A DNA stretch of 64,000 bases, taken from contig JAEWEG010000058.1 in assembly GCA_023389575.1 (NCBI GenBank), forward strand, positions 42,786-106,785, read 5' to 3'. This stretch comes from Chloroflexota bacterium. GTDB lineage: Bacteria; Chloroflexota; Chloroflexia; Thermomicrobiales; UBA6265. The position numbers and the translations under genes are program-made. Shown piece by piece: positions 23,763-32,221 of the stretch. Numbering within the stretch: the first letter of the stretch is position 1; every line of letters starts with the position of its first letter. The notes below the pieces were generated by a model. The model worked only from the letters and a program-made list of their open reading frames with translations. It was not told the DNA's origin and made no database searches.

Positions 23763-24752
23763 CTAGCCGACGTCCACGATCATGGGGCCGGGAGTTGAAG
23801 GTGGGTTCCCAGCGCCCAGGACGACTGGCGACGCGAAGTCTTTCCGCGTGGCCAATTGCGCGCTGGTGAGCGGCTTGCCGCCTGGAAGCTGGCCTCGCTC
23901 GATGGCGAGGACTCCCGATCCGCACTGGACCTGGATGCCGTCTCTTGTGGCCTGTAGTGTGCCGGGTTCGCCAACCCGGAACGCCTCTCCAGGCCGGACC
24001 GACGCGGCGTGGATCTGGAGCGGCTCACCGGACGGTAGCGGTGTCCAGGCGCGTGGCCACGACCACATGGCGCGGACATGTCGCTCGATGCGGTCAGCGG
24101 ACCACGACCAGTCGATCCACCCGTCCGCCTTTACCAACGGCCTGGTCAAGGTGGCGCCATGCGGCTGAGGGGTGGCGTTCGATATGCCCGCCAGCAGGTT
24201 TCCGATCTCATCCCCCATCAATCGAGCAGCGGCCGCCGCCAGCCGGTTGGTCAGGGACTCGGTGGTGTCGTTGCTGTTTATGTCGATTTCGAGGGCCGCG
24301 TGGATCGGGCCGGTGTCGAGTCCCCGCTCCATGCCCATCAGGGTCACGCCGGTGACCGGATCGCCGCTGAGGATGGCCGCCGATATGGGCGCGGCTCCCC
24401 GGTACTTCGGCAGCAGCGACGCGTGGAGATTGACGCAGCCCAGCGGAGGAAGATCGAGGATCGACCTGCCAAGGATGATGCCGAACGCCGCGACCACGAT
24501 CAGGTCTGGTTGGACATCGACGATCGGCTGGCGAAGCTCGGGCGATTTAAGCGACGCGGTCTGGTAGACCGGCAGGCCAAGTCGCTCGGCGGTGACTTTC
24601 ACCGGAGGCGCGACGAGCTTGCGTCCACGGCCCGCCGCGCGATCCGGTTGGGTCACGACGAGCGAGATTTCGACACCTGGCGCTCGCGCGAGCGTTTCAA
24701 GCGAGGGGCAGGCGTAATCCGGCGTGCCCATGAATACGATTCGCCTGGTCAT
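23763..24752 (-). CDS. fmt: Methionyl-tRNA formyltransferase
   Basis: A 329-residue enzyme that formylates initiator Met-tRNA using 10-formyl-tetrahydrofolate. Motifs: RIVFMGTPDYACPSLETL at the N-terminus, VTQPDRAAGRGRKL, and the catalytic region CVNLHASLLPKYRGAAPI with the essential Asn and His, followed by GVTLMGMERGLDTGP with the Asp. The C-terminal OB-like domain is present. The ATG at 24752 follows GAGGGAGGGAA; an in-frame start at 25046 is rejected because it would overlap the divergent membrane-protein gene. Its folate donor links it to the folD-like gene of this window. Confidence 0.97.
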   Translation of the reverse strand: MTRRIVFMGTPDYACPSLETLARAPGVEISLVVTQPDRAAGRGRKLVAPPVKVTAERLGLPVYQTASLKSPELRQPIVDVQPDLIVVAAFGIILGRSILDLPPLGCVNLHASLLPKYRGAAPISAAILSGDPVTGVTLMGMERGLDTGPIHAALEIDINSNDTTESLTNRLAAAAARLMGDEIGNLLAGISNATPQPHGATLTRPLVKADGWIDWSWSADRIERHVRAMWSWPRAWTPLPSGEPLQIHAASVRPGEAFRVGEPGTLQATRDGIQVQCGSGVLAIERGQLPGGKPLTSAQLATRKDFASPVVLGAGNPPSTPGPMIVDVG

Positions 24753-24847
24753 TGGGTGTTCCCTCCCTCGGTACCGCACTGTGAATCGTGGCGGGTGTTC
24801 GGCGACAATGGCAGGCGTTGAAAACGATCGTGCAAGGATTCCACCGT

Positions 24848-27652
24848 ATGCGGATTGCCGGTTTGCTGCTGTTTCAGGTTGGAGGCGACAACTACACGCC
24901 GGGTCCGGTGTCGCTCGACCAGCCGGTTGGCGATCTGCCCATCGTCGATGATGCCCGCTGGAGCGCGGCGCTGACAAGCCACTCGTGGGGAGCGCTGGCC
25001 GTTTGGATCCTTCTCCTGGTCGTGCTGCAGGCGGCGATGTGGCCACTGGTGCGACAGGTGTTCCAGAGGTTTCCGGACCGTGGTTGGGCGTTCGGCCGGC
25101 TGGTGACGCTCCTGGTTGCCGGCTACGTCGTCTGGCTCGGCTCGAGCCTCGAGGTCATCGCGTTCCGCGCGATCTGGTGCGCGGTGGCGCTGCTGGCGGC
25201 GGCGGGTGGTGCCTTCCTGATTGGCAGGTGGCTGGAATCGGGCCGGAATGACGAAGGCCGGGAGCCCTGGTTTCGCGACCCCTACATCATCGCGGCGGAA
25301 TGCGTGTTCTGGGGCGTGTTCGCGCTGTTCCTGCTGTACCGGTTCATCAATCCCGACTCGTACCATATTGCCTCTGGCGGTGAGAAGCCCATGGAGTTCG
25401 CGCACATCAACGCCATCCTGAGAAGCGCGCACTTCCCACCGTACGATCCTTGGTATTCGGACGGTACGCTGAACTATTACTACTACGGCATGTACCTGAT
25501 GGCCTTCCTGATGAAGATCACGGGTATTCCGAGCGAGATCGCCTTCAACCTCGCCCAGCCAATGGTGATCGCGATGCTGGCGACCGGCGCGTTCGGGCTG
25601 TCGATGGCCCTGGCGAAGTCGGTGACGCGCTCCCGTGTGTACACCTTCGTCGGAGGATTGGCCGGGTTGGTCTTGGTCAGCTTCGCCGGGAACATGGTGG
25701 CCGCCGCCCGCTTCATCTCGGGGCTGACGGGCGACATGATCACGTTGCGGGACTATGGGTACTGGTTCTGGGGCCCGACCCGGATCGTGCTGAACACCAT
25801 CAACGAATTCCCCTACTTCACCGCCACCTACGCCGACTTGCACGCACACGTGGTGGCGCTGCCGATGACCGTCTTGGTGATCGCGCTCTGCTTCGCGTTG
25901 GTTGGCAGCCCGCGACAGGTCCTGCTCGCGGTATCGAGGTCACGGGCCGATCTCCGCTCGACCATGAGGTTGGTGGCGACGCTCGGTATCGCGTCGCTCA
26001 CCCTGGGATCGCTCTACTCGACGAATGCCTGGGACGTGCCAACCTATGCCGCGCTGACGGCGGTGAGCCTGCTGCTGGCGACGCGAGGAGTGCGGGGGCT
26101 GCCGATCCGCCTGGCGATCACGCTCGGCCTGACGCTGGTGGTCGGAGCGCTCGCCTACCTGGTGGCGCTACCGTTTGCCAGTAATTATGTCTCGTTTTAT
26201 GGCGAGGTCGGCACCGGCGAAACCGTCAGCGCGCCGGTCGAGGTGATGGGTCACTTTGGCCTGTTCTTCGTCATCGTGCCGCTTGGCCTGCTGTACGTGA
26301 ATTCACGCGAATGGAGAGGATCGCCATGGTTCGCGCAGCCGTGGCTCTACCTGGTCGCGATCTCGGCGGCGCTGCTCTATCGCCTGTGGGCGGTGGATGA
26401 GGCGGAGTCGACCGTCACGTTCGCGGATGGGCTCCTCGTTCTGGTGCTGGTGGCGTGGCTGGCGATGTCGGTGATCGTCGGCGGGAGCCGGAGTATGGAC
26501 TTCGGCCTGCCAGGCTGGACCGGCCCGGTGATCGCCATCGTCACCTGGATCGCGGTGGTGGGGGCGCTGGTGACGGACAGGATCGCGCTCGGGCTGTTCC
26601 TGGCGATCGGCGGGATCGCCTCGGTCACGTTCCTCCAGCGAGCCGGGACCGGGACTCGGTTCGTGGCCGGGCTGCTGGCCGGGGCGATGTTCATCGGCAC
26701 CGGCATGGAGGTGGTGTATTTGGTCGACGGGCTGGATGGCGGCCCTTGGTACCGCATGAACACGGTCTTCAAGTTCTACAACCAGATCTGGATCCTGGCC
26801 GCGATCGGGTCGGGCGCGATGATCGCGATGATGACCAAATCCGCCTTCGCCGCGGAGCCGGTTCAGGAGACCGTCCCCGTTACGGAGTCCGACTTGGCCA
26901 CCGACGGTCACCCGGCCATCTCCACCCTCCCTCACGGGATGACCGACGCGGACGAAGTACCGGCCCAAGAGCCGACAATCAATGGGCCGGACATTCGCCC
27001 CGAACCGGCGTACCGGGGTTTGCTGACCCAGTCATGGGCGCAGTTCGGCGTCATCGTGGCGTGTCTGGCGGTGATGGCCTCGCTCGCCTACCCGCTCCTG
27101 GCCACGAAGGTTCGCCTGGACCAGCAATTCATCCAGGAAGGCGCCAGCCAGACACTGAACGCCCTCGACTGGATGAATTACGGCCTGGTTCCCGAGCGCG
27201 GCGGTGGCGGGGTCATGTTCGCGTACGACGAGGACCGCCAGGTAATCGAGTGGTTCAACGAGGAGGTGGCTGGAACGCCGGTGATCGCCGAGGCGAGCCT
27301 TGACCAGTACTGGTGCGCCGGTTCGCGCATCGCGATACACACCGGATTGCCCGTGGTGGTTGGCTGGCCATGGCATGAGGTGCAACAGCGCGACTGGACG
27401 GATATCCACGCGCGTCAGGAAACGCTGCGGTCGCTCTATACCACCACGGACACCGCCGAGAAGCAGGCGATCCTCGATGAATATCGCGTTGAATACGTGA
27501 TCGTTGGGGACCTTGAACGGAACTACCCGACGAACGCGTGCGAATCCACCGACAACTCGGCCGGGATCGAGGCGTTCCAGTCGATGGTCGGTACGTCCCT
27601 CGAAGTCGCGTTCCAGGCTGGTGATACCGTGGTCTACCGGGTGATCCGGTAG
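24848..27652 (+). CDS. DUF2298 (Chlor_Arch_YYY) multi-spanning membrane protein
   Basis: A 934-residue integral membrane protein with about 18 or more hydrophobic segments. The signature region is FINPDSYHIASGGEKPMEFA, then FPPYDPWYSDGTLNYYYYGMY, which gives the family its YYY name. It is found mainly in Chloroflexi and archaea and resembles large glycosyltransferase-like (GT-C) membrane proteins; DPWYSDG may carry acidic catalytic residues, which is inference. A soluble loop lies around residues 690-740, and an extracellular C-terminal domain follows the last helix (ATKVRLDQQFIQEGASQ). The ATG at 24848 has AAGGA upstream; a GTG at 24788 would add 20 residues. It diverges from fmt. Function unproven. 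Confidence 0.85.
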   Translation: MRIAGLLLFQVGGDNYTPGPVSLDQPVGDLPIVDDARWSAALTSHSWGALAVWILLLVVLQAAMWPLVRQVFQRFPDRGWAFGRLVTLLVAGYVVWLGSSLEVIAFRAIWCAVALLAAAGGAFLIGRWLESGRNDEGREPWFRDPYIIAAECVFWGVFALFLLYRFINPDSYHIASGGEKPMEFAHINAILRSAHFPPYDPWYSDGTLNYYYYGMYLMAFLMKITGIPSEIAFNLAQPMVIAMLATGAFGLSMALAKSVTRSRVYTFVGGLAGLVLVSFAGNMVAAARFISGLTGDMITLRDYGYWFWGPTRIVLNTINEFPYFTATYADLHAHVVALPMTVLVIALCFALVGSPRQVLLAVSRSRADLRSTMRLVATLGIASLTLGSLYSTNAWDVPTYAALTAVSLLLATRGVRGLPIRLAITLGLTLVVGALAYLVALPFASNYVSFYGEVGTGETVSAPVEVMGHFGLFFVIVPLGLLYVNSREWRGSPWFAQPWLYLVAISAALLYRLWAVDEAESTVTFADGLLVLVLVAWLAMSVIVGGSRSMDFGLPGWTGPVIAIVTWIAVVGALVTDRIALGLFLAIGGIASVTFLQRAGTGTRFVAGLLAGAMFIGTGMEVVYLVDGLDGGPWYRMNTVFKFYNQIWILAAIGSGAMIAMMTKSAFAAEPVQETVPVTESDLATDGHPAISTLPHGMTDADEVPAQEPTINGPDIRPEPAYRGLLTQSWAQFGVIVACLAVMASLAYPLLATKVRLDQQFIQEGASQTLNALDWMNYGLVPERGGGGVMFAYDEDRQVIEWFNEEVAGTPVIAEASLDQYWCAGSRIAIHTGLPVVVGWPWHEVQQRDWTDIHARQETLRSLYTTTDTAEKQAILDEYRVEYVIVGDLERNYPTNACESTDNSAGIEAFQSMVGTSLEVAFQAGDTVVYRVIR

Positions 27653-27669
27653 GGACACCCCGGTTTGCG

Positions 27670-27699
27670 TTGCCGGGAGACCCTCCGGAAGGCTATACT
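27670..27699 (+). promoter_or_regulatory. Promoter of tRNA-Pro
   Basis: TTGCCG (27670-27675), an 18-bp spacer and TATACT (27694-27699), with the expected start about 27 bases before the mature tRNA. Same architecture as the tRNA-Gly promoter. Confidence 0.65.
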
Positions 27700-27732
27700 C
27701 GCCGCCGGTGGATCGGCACGAGACGCTGAATC

Positions 27733-27808
27733 CGGGGTGTGGCGCAGTTGGTAGCGCGCGGCGTTTGGGACGCTGAGGTCGGAGGTTCGAGTCCTCTCAC
27801 CCCGACCA
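27733..27808 (+). tRNA. tRNA-Pro (anticodon UGG)
   Basis: Acceptor stem CGGGGTG / CACCCCG, discriminator A, encoded CCA (27806-27808). The anticodon arm CGGCG-TTTGGGA-CGCTG gives UGG (reads CCA). The T arm contains GGTTCGAGTCC. Length is 76 nt. Confidence 0.96.
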
Positions 27809-27828
27809 GTAAGACAATATGGCAAGAG

Positions 27829-27862
27829 AAATGCCCGGGAGATTTCTCTCCCGGGCATTTTC
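27829..27862. terminator. Bidirectional terminator between tRNA-Pro and rpsD
   Basis: Inverted repeat AAATGCCCGGGAGA / TCTCCCGGGCATTT with a 4-nt loop and A/T flanks, between a plus-strand tRNA and the minus-strand rpsD stop. Confidence 0.9.
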
Positions 27863-27888
27863 CTGTGTCGTGAACTGGCAGCCAGCGA

Positions 27889-28488
27889 TTAGCGGCTGTA
27901 GAACTCGACCACGAGGTGCTCGGCGCAGATGATCGGCACCTCTTCCCGCGGGGGAAGGTACTCGAGGCGCGCGGAGAAGTTGGGGTCGTCGACCGCCATG
28001 TACGGCGCGACCGGTCCGCTACCCTTGAACTCGTTGAAGATCGGGCTCTTGCGGCTCTTCTCGCGAACGGAGATGACATCGCCGACCTTGAGGCGCTGCG
28101 ACGGGATGGTCGCCTTCTTGCCGTTGAGCAGGAAGTGGCCGTGGGTCACGTACTGGCGAGCGGCGTAGATCGTGGGGGCGAGGCCGGCGCGGAGCACGAG
28201 GCAGTCCATGCGGGTCTCGAGGATCTGCACGAGGTTGTCACCCGTAGAACCCGGCATCCGGGTCGCCTGGCCGTAGGCCTTGCGCAGCTGGGATTCGCTG
28301 ATGTTGTACTGGAAGCGCATGCGCTGCTTTTCGAGCAGCTGCACGCCGTAGTCCGACGGGCGGCGACGGCGACGCTGGCCGTGCTGTCCCGGAGGGAACG
28401 GCCGGTTCTTCATGTACTTCTGTGCCTTTGGTGTCAGGGCGACGCCGAGGGCACGCGACTTCTTCACCTTTGCTCCGGTGAAATTCAC
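27889..28488 (-). CDS. rpsD: 30S ribosomal protein S4
   Basis: A 199-residue primary 16S rRNA-binding protein that nucleates small-subunit assembly. Landmarks: PPGQHGQRRRRRPSDYGVQLLEKQRMRF in pieces from residue 32, then the S4 RNA-binding domain LETRMDCLVLRAGLAPTIYA and ARQYVTHGHFLLNGKKATIP. The N-terminus has no Cys cluster, so it is the zinc-free form. GTG start, with TAGGAG upstream. It stands alone here, away from the usual rpsM-rpsK-rpsD-rpoA operon. A long structured leader of about 320 nt precedes it, which would suit autoregulation by S4. Confidence 0.97.
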   Translation of the reverse strand: MNFTGAKVKKSRALGVALTPKAQKYMKNRPFPPGQHGQRRRRRPSDYGVQLLEKQRMRFQYNISESQLRKAYGQATRMPGSTGDNLVQILETRMDCLVLRAGLAPTIYAARQYVTHGHFLLNGKKATIPSQRLKVGDVISVREKSRKSPIFNEFKGSGPVAPYMAVDDPNFSARLEYLPPREEVPIICAEHLVVEFYSR

Positions 28489-28810
28489 GTGATGGTGCTC
28501 CTACGAGAGAACGAGGCTCGTTCGTTGCATTCCTTGCGATCCGGTGAGCTGAAAGGGTGCCTACGCCTTCCGGCCCGCGATCGCATCTCCTCCGGTGGTT
28601 CGCCAGAAGGCGAGTCCGGGATCAGGAACCACGGCCCTATCCTGGGATCTGGCCGTGGCCGACGGGCATTTCCGAGCCGTCGACCGGGAACCGTGTGCGC
28701 GGGTCCTGAGGACCATGTTCCTGCCACTGGCGCCAGCCGCACTGAAAGCGCTGGCGTGAGCCCAGCTCAGGGCACACAATCAGACCGGCGAACGATTACC
28801 GGCCTGACCG
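28489..28810 (-). promoter_or_regulatory. Long 5' leader of rpsD, possibly structured
   Basis: About 320 bases separate a candidate promoter from the rpsD GTG with no gene between. Several GC-rich inverted repeats are visible, for example CTCGCCTTCTGGCGAA-type short hairpins. Ribosomal protein leaders often bind their own product, but I cannot match a known S4 leader structure. Confidence 0.35.
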
Positions 28811-28814
28811 GGCA

Positions 28815-28845
28815 ATTCTACGGTATTGGCCCGGCTTCTCGCCAA
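28815..28845 (-). promoter_or_regulatory. Candidate rpsD promoter
   Basis: On the minus strand: TTGGCG (28840-28845), a 19-bp spacer and TAGAAT (28815-28820). The spacing is long, so confidence is limited. Confidence 0.35.
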
Positions 28846-28888
28846 TTGCCTGCGCATCGGCACGATCAGGAATCGATGTGAAAAACGG

Positions 28889-28918
28889 TTGGCGTGTCCG
28901 TACGACACACGGTATACT
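28889..28918 (+). promoter_or_regulatory. Promoter of tRNA-Gly
   Basis: TTGGCG (28889-28894), an 18-bp spacer and TATACT (28913-28918), 12 bases before the mature 5' end. Confidence 0.65.
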
Positions 28919-28930
28919 GGCTGCGCTCTC

Positions 28931-29006
28931 GCGGGAGTAACTCAGTTGGTAGAGTGTCTGCCTTCCAAGCAGAATGTCGCCGGTTCGAGTCCGGTCTCCC
29001 GCTCCA
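28931..29006 (+). tRNA. tRNA-Gly (anticodon UCC)
   Basis: Acceptor stem GCGGGAG / CTCCCGC, discriminator T, encoded CCA (29004-29006). The anticodon arm TCTGC-CTTCCAA-GCAGA gives UCC (reads GGA). Its last 27 bases before the CCA are repeated exactly at 32134-32160, so the 3' end appears to have been an integration target. Confidence 0.96.
28977..29003 (+). repeat. Left copy of a 27-bp direct repeat (putative attL)
   Basis: The 3' part of tRNA-Gly from TCGCCGG through the T arm and acceptor strand to the discriminator. It is identical to 32134-32160 in the same orientation. Position in the 3' end of a tRNA gene is typical for tyrosine-integrase attachment sites. Confidence 0.6.
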
Positions 29007-29030
29007 AGCTGATCCGAATACATGCATAAA

Positions 29031-29065
29031 GCGCCAGAGGGCTAACTTGGTCCTCTGGCGCTCTC
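29031..29065 (+). terminator. Terminator after tRNA-Gly
   Basis: Inverted repeat GCGCCAGAGG / CCTCTGGCGC with an 11-nt loop, followed by TCTCTATTTGT. Confidence 0.85.
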
Positions 29066-29149
29066 TATTTGTCTCCCAATGGGTGGTCGTGGGATATCGG
29101 ACTCTACCCCATGTGCTCCTTCCGCGCCCGCCGCCGAACCTCAGGAGTG

Positions 29150-30364
29150 TCAAGAGGGGGTGCTGAGTTCCATCTCGAGCAGATAACCGCCATCGGTGAG
29201 GACCGGTGGCACCAGGACCAGGTTCGCGCTGGACCAGTCGATGAATGTAAAGTTCGGACGTCCCGGCCCTAGTTCCGAGCTGATCTCCGGCAATACGACC
29301 GAGCTGGTGGTCGGGCCGTAGAGGCTTACCTGGGGCCATAAGTCGACAGAACGCTCGAGGATAAGGAGCGTTCCCCCGTCGGGCGAGAACTCACCCGAGT
29401 ATACGCGTTGCGTGGCGGAATCGATTCCGGCAATGATGGGCTCTGCCTTGCCGGTGACCGACGACCAGGTGAAAGCAACTGGGGACTGGAGTTCAATTTG
29501 CTGAAGAAGCACGGGCGAGTGTCCTACGATACGGAGGTCCCCGTTTCCTTCCCAGACCCCGTTGATGACGGGCAGCGGAAACTCGGCGTCTGCATCACCT
29601 GGTATGAGTTGGGTGGCCCTGCCTTGTAGCGATAGCCGCCAGATACCGTTCCGCGGATCGCTTTGGTCATTGAATCCGACCGTGTAGAGAACGGAGCCGT
29701 CAGCGAGAACACGCATGGGCAGAAATATCGACCCCGGAAGACCGCGTAGGCTCAGCAAGGTTTCGGGCTCGCCGCCGGTTCGAGGAATGCGCATGAGCTC
29801 GTTGGACCGTTCTTCGCGGTCGTCGTAGACAGTGCGAGAAAAGACGATTTCAGCGCTATCAGGCGTCCAGGCTGGCATCACGTCCACCGGCACGGAGGAT
29901 TCTTCCTCATCCCTCACGACCATTCGGACGAGACCATCGTCAGTCAGGTTGCGGATGTTCCCGTCGGCCAGCTCGAAGACGAAGATGTCGCCATCGATGA
30001 TGAAGCGATACGCCAGCACGGAGAAAGCAACGGCGGAGTTGTCCGGCGCCCAGGCGAGGGAGTCGGGGTCGATGTCAAGGTCGGATCCAGCGCAGGTGGG
30101 ATGGAGGTCTGGGACGCTCCAGATGCAGAATCCACCGTCCACGCTGACGCCGGCAATGAACGAGCCATCCGGGGAGAGTGTGAGAGGAGTCCCCTCAAGT
30201 TCCAGCGGCGTAACCGCGGCTACTTGCCAGCCCGGGATCGTTTCTGCAACGGGAGTTGCTGCGAATGGGCTGTGGCCCTGCTGGGCAGCTGACGTGGTGA
30301 CAGAAGCGATGGTCAGGACGAGAACCCAGAACAGAGCTGCGAGTTTGCTGGATGAAGACGGCAT
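29150..30364 (-). CDS. Secreted beta-propeller (TolB/WD40-like) protein
   Basis: A 404-residue exported protein with signal peptide LAALFWVLVLTIASVTTSAA (residues 8-27). The rest is repeated four-strand blades of the TolB/PD40 type: LTLSPDGSFIAGVS, LAWAPDNSAVAFSV, PAWTPDSAEIVFSR and GEFSPDGGTLLILE. Such propellers bind proteins, peptides or sugars; no catalytic domain is visible. The ATG follows GGAGGAG. It lies inside the 3.2-kb segment bounded by tRNA-Gly repeats. Its base composition is less GC-rich than that of housekeeping genes here. The partner is unknown. Confidence 0.8.
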   Translation of the reverse strand: MPSSSSKLAALFWVLVLTIASVTTSAAQQGHSPFAATPVAETIPGWQVAAVTPLELEGTPLTLSPDGSFIAGVSVDGGFCIWSVPDLHPTCAGSDLDIDPDSLAWAPDNSAVAFSVLAYRFIIDGDIFVFELADGNIRNLTDDGLVRMVVRDEEESSVPVDVMPAWTPDSAEIVFSRTVYDDREERSNELMRIPRTGGEPETLLSLRGLPGSIFLPMRVLADGSVLYTVGFNDQSDPRNGIWRLSLQGRATQLIPGDADAEFPLPVINGVWEGNGDLRIVGHSPVLLQQIELQSPVAFTWSSVTGKAEPIIAGIDSATQRVYSGEFSPDGGTLLILERSVDLWPQVSLYGPTTSSVVLPEISSELGPGRPNFTFIDWSSANLVLVPPVLTDGGYLLEMELSTPS

Positions 30365-30494
30365 GGTGACCGAACTCTCCTCCTAGTGGCGACAGGCTGT
30401 TGAAGGAAAAACGCCTGGGTTGGCCGGAGCGTTCCCATCGCGGTGGCAACATCGTTACATCAGCGTCTGAACCGTCATCACTTCTTATTGAGGA

Positions 30495-30539
30495 GGGGGT
30501 GATGCGCCGTCTCTACTTGAGGAGACCTGGCGCACCCCC
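30495..30539. terminator. Long hairpin downstream of the flavoprotein gene
   Basis: A 16-bp composite stem: GGGGGT, GCGCC and GTCTC pair with GAGAC, GGCGC and ACCCCC around an 8-nt loop, with small internal bulges. It lies 56 bases past the stop of the minus-strand flavoprotein gene and upstream of the propeller gene. No clear T run follows on the minus strand, so it may be a terminator or another RNA structure. Confidence 0.55.
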
Positions 30540-30594
30540 TGTCCTACCAGACCGAAACTTAAACCTGGTGTGATCGACTTCGATGCACCTTCAT

Positions 30595-31863
30595 TCAAGA
30601 GTTCGCTATAGTCTGGCCAGCCACAAAACCTGTCGTCCAACATAGCTGGAGCGAGTAGCCACCGGAGGGTCGTTCGATATCCAGTAAATCACCCACTACC
30701 AGCAAGTTGACAATGATCCTGGACCGCATGGTTCTCGTATCAATCTCTCGCAAATCGATACCACCATCAGCCACCACGGCGCGATCAAAACCCATTAGGT
30801 GGCTAATGGTCAAAGGGATGGCCTTTGCCAGGCTTACCAGTCGCTTGCGATCGTCCCTGCTGAAACTGTGAACCTTCACCTCAGTATCCATGGCGGGCAA
30901 GAGCATAACCGGCACTTGCCATAGTGCCCCCGGCAACCATTCCTTCAAGACTGTCTTGATGGCTTTATTCCTGTGGAGCTCCAGCAGTGCCACCAATTGT
31001 CTATCGCACGCTCCAGCGTCGAGTCGTGGAAAAAGGTCGATCTCAGCTGTCACCTTGCCCGATTGCAACAAATCACCCACCTGGGTGGCGCTATTCAAAA
31101 TGGTTGGACCCGATAGACCAAAGTGAGTAAACAGGATTCGGCCTTCGGTTTTGAACTGACGTTTACCATCCAGCAAAAAAGTCACTCGTCCTTCGACCGC
31201 TTTCCCACCCAGTTGCTCGACCCACTTCTCCCTGGTTGCCAGCGGCACGATCCCTGGACTCGGTTGACGAACTGTGTGCCCCAGTGATCGTAGCCAGCCA
31301 AAGCCTGCACCGGTCGAGCCTGTTTCTGGTCTGGACATGCCGCCCGTCGCCAGGATATACGATGTAGCCGTGAATTCGCCCTGGGTAGTGCTTACCGACC
31401 TGATCTGATTGTCCTTGCGATTGAGCGATGTGACTCCGCAATTGAGGACTATTTCGACCTGACCTCGCTTCAAGGATTTGATAAAGGCGGCCGTTACATC
31501 ACTCGCCTTATCACTTACCGGAAACGCTCTGCGGCGAGCCTCTACTTTCAAGGGAAGGCCTCGGTTTTCGAAGAACTCGAACGTCTCTTTCACTCCAAAT
31601 TGGGCAAACGGACTATGCAAGAAGTTAGCTGCCTTGCCGTAATGGGCCAGCAGAGCCCGACTGTCGTATTCGGCATTGGTAATGTTGCACCTGCCACCTC
31701 CGCTAATGTTCAGCTTTTTGCCTAGCGAGCTATTCTTCTCCAGTATGATTACTCGTTTGCCTGCTTCCGCCGCCACGGTAGCCGCCATCATTCCAGCCGC
31801 GCCACCGCCAATAATGAGGACGTCGTATGGATTGGATGGAGAATGTTTCACAGGTGTATTCAT
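30595..31863 (-). CDS. HI0933/BaiN-family NAD(P)/FAD-dependent flavoprotein
   Basis: A 422-residue two-dinucleotide-fold flavoprotein. The FAD site is DVLIIGGGAAGMMAATVAAEAG (residues 14-35 region), then LEKNSSLGKKLNISGGGRCN, the hallmark of the HI0933 family. ILATGGMSRPETGSTGAGF and the C-terminal GDLLDIERPSGGYSLQLCWTTG complete it. Members are aminoacetone- or bile-acid-type oxidoreductases or are uncharacterised; the substrate here is unknown. The gene is clearly richer in A and T than its neighbours, with many AT-ending codons, pointing to horizontal transfer. It lies between the two copies of the tRNA-Gly 3' end. Confidence 0.9.
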   Translation of the reverse strand: MNTPVKHSPSNPYDVLIIGGGAAGMMAATVAAEAGKRVIILEKNSSLGKKLNISGGGRCNITNAEYDSRALLAHYGKAANFLHSPFAQFGVKETFEFFENRGLPLKVEARRRAFPVSDKASDVTAAFIKSLKRGQVEIVLNCGVTSLNRKDNQIRSVSTTQGEFTATSYILATGGMSRPETGSTGAGFGWLRSLGHTVRQPSPGIVPLATREKWVEQLGGKAVEGRVTFLLDGKRQFKTEGRILFTHFGLSGPTILNSATQVGDLLQSGKVTAEIDLFPRLDAGACDRQLVALLELHRNKAIKTVLKEWLPGALWQVPVMLLPAMDTEVKVHSFSRDDRKRLVSLAKAIPLTISHLMGFDRAVVADGGIDLREIDTRTMRSRIIVNLLVVGDLLDIERPSGGYSLQLCWTTGFVAGQTIANS

Positions 31864-32117
31864 GGCGGGAAGTTTCTCACAAAGAATCTCCGATTGCGGT
31901 GACTGGGGGCAAAGGCGGAAGTTGACACCGTTAGTAGCTTGAAAGAAACACCCACACCGCCACCCCAGGTCTGCGATCGTCGGTAGGTCGAGATGCTCTC
32001 AGTGCCAGATACCGCGATGTCAGGTTGGGCCGACGATGCCGTCCGTCACTCTGGCGGAGTTCTGGTACGCGCCCCTCGTTTCAAGACGCGGCCCGTTAAC
32101 GAAATTGCGGAAGTGAG

Positions 32118-32163
32118 CCCTCCAGGCGGAATATCGCCGGTTCGAGTCCGGTCTCCCGCTGCA
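32118..32163 (+). pseudogene. tRNA-Gly 3'-half remnant
   Basis: It aligns without gaps to the tRNA-Gly gene from the anticodon loop to the end. The last 27 bases before the CCA position (32134-32160) are identical, and the anticodon-arm part differs only by four transitions. The CCA reads GCA. The 5' half is missing. A good terminator follows. This is what the distal end of an element inserted into a tRNA gene should look like. Confidence 0.7.
32134..32160 (+). repeat. Right copy of the 27-bp direct repeat (putative attR)
   Basis: Identical to 28977-29003, same orientation, 3157 bp apart. Confidence 0.6.
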
Positions 32164-32182
32164 CGAAAAGCCCATTGAATCA

Positions 32183-32221
32183 ACGAAGCTGGCCACCTTC
32201 GATGGTGGCCAGCGTCGTTTT
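32183..32221 (+). terminator. Terminator after the tRNA-Gly remnant
   Basis: Inverted repeat GCTGGCCACC / GGTGGCCAGC with a 6-nt loop followed by GTCGTTTT. Probably the original terminator of the tRNA gene that was split. Confidence 0.8.

Noticed and set aside
31993..32178. Short open frame across the tRNA remnant
   Set aside because: No ribosome-binding site, and it consists partly of tRNA-derived sequence.
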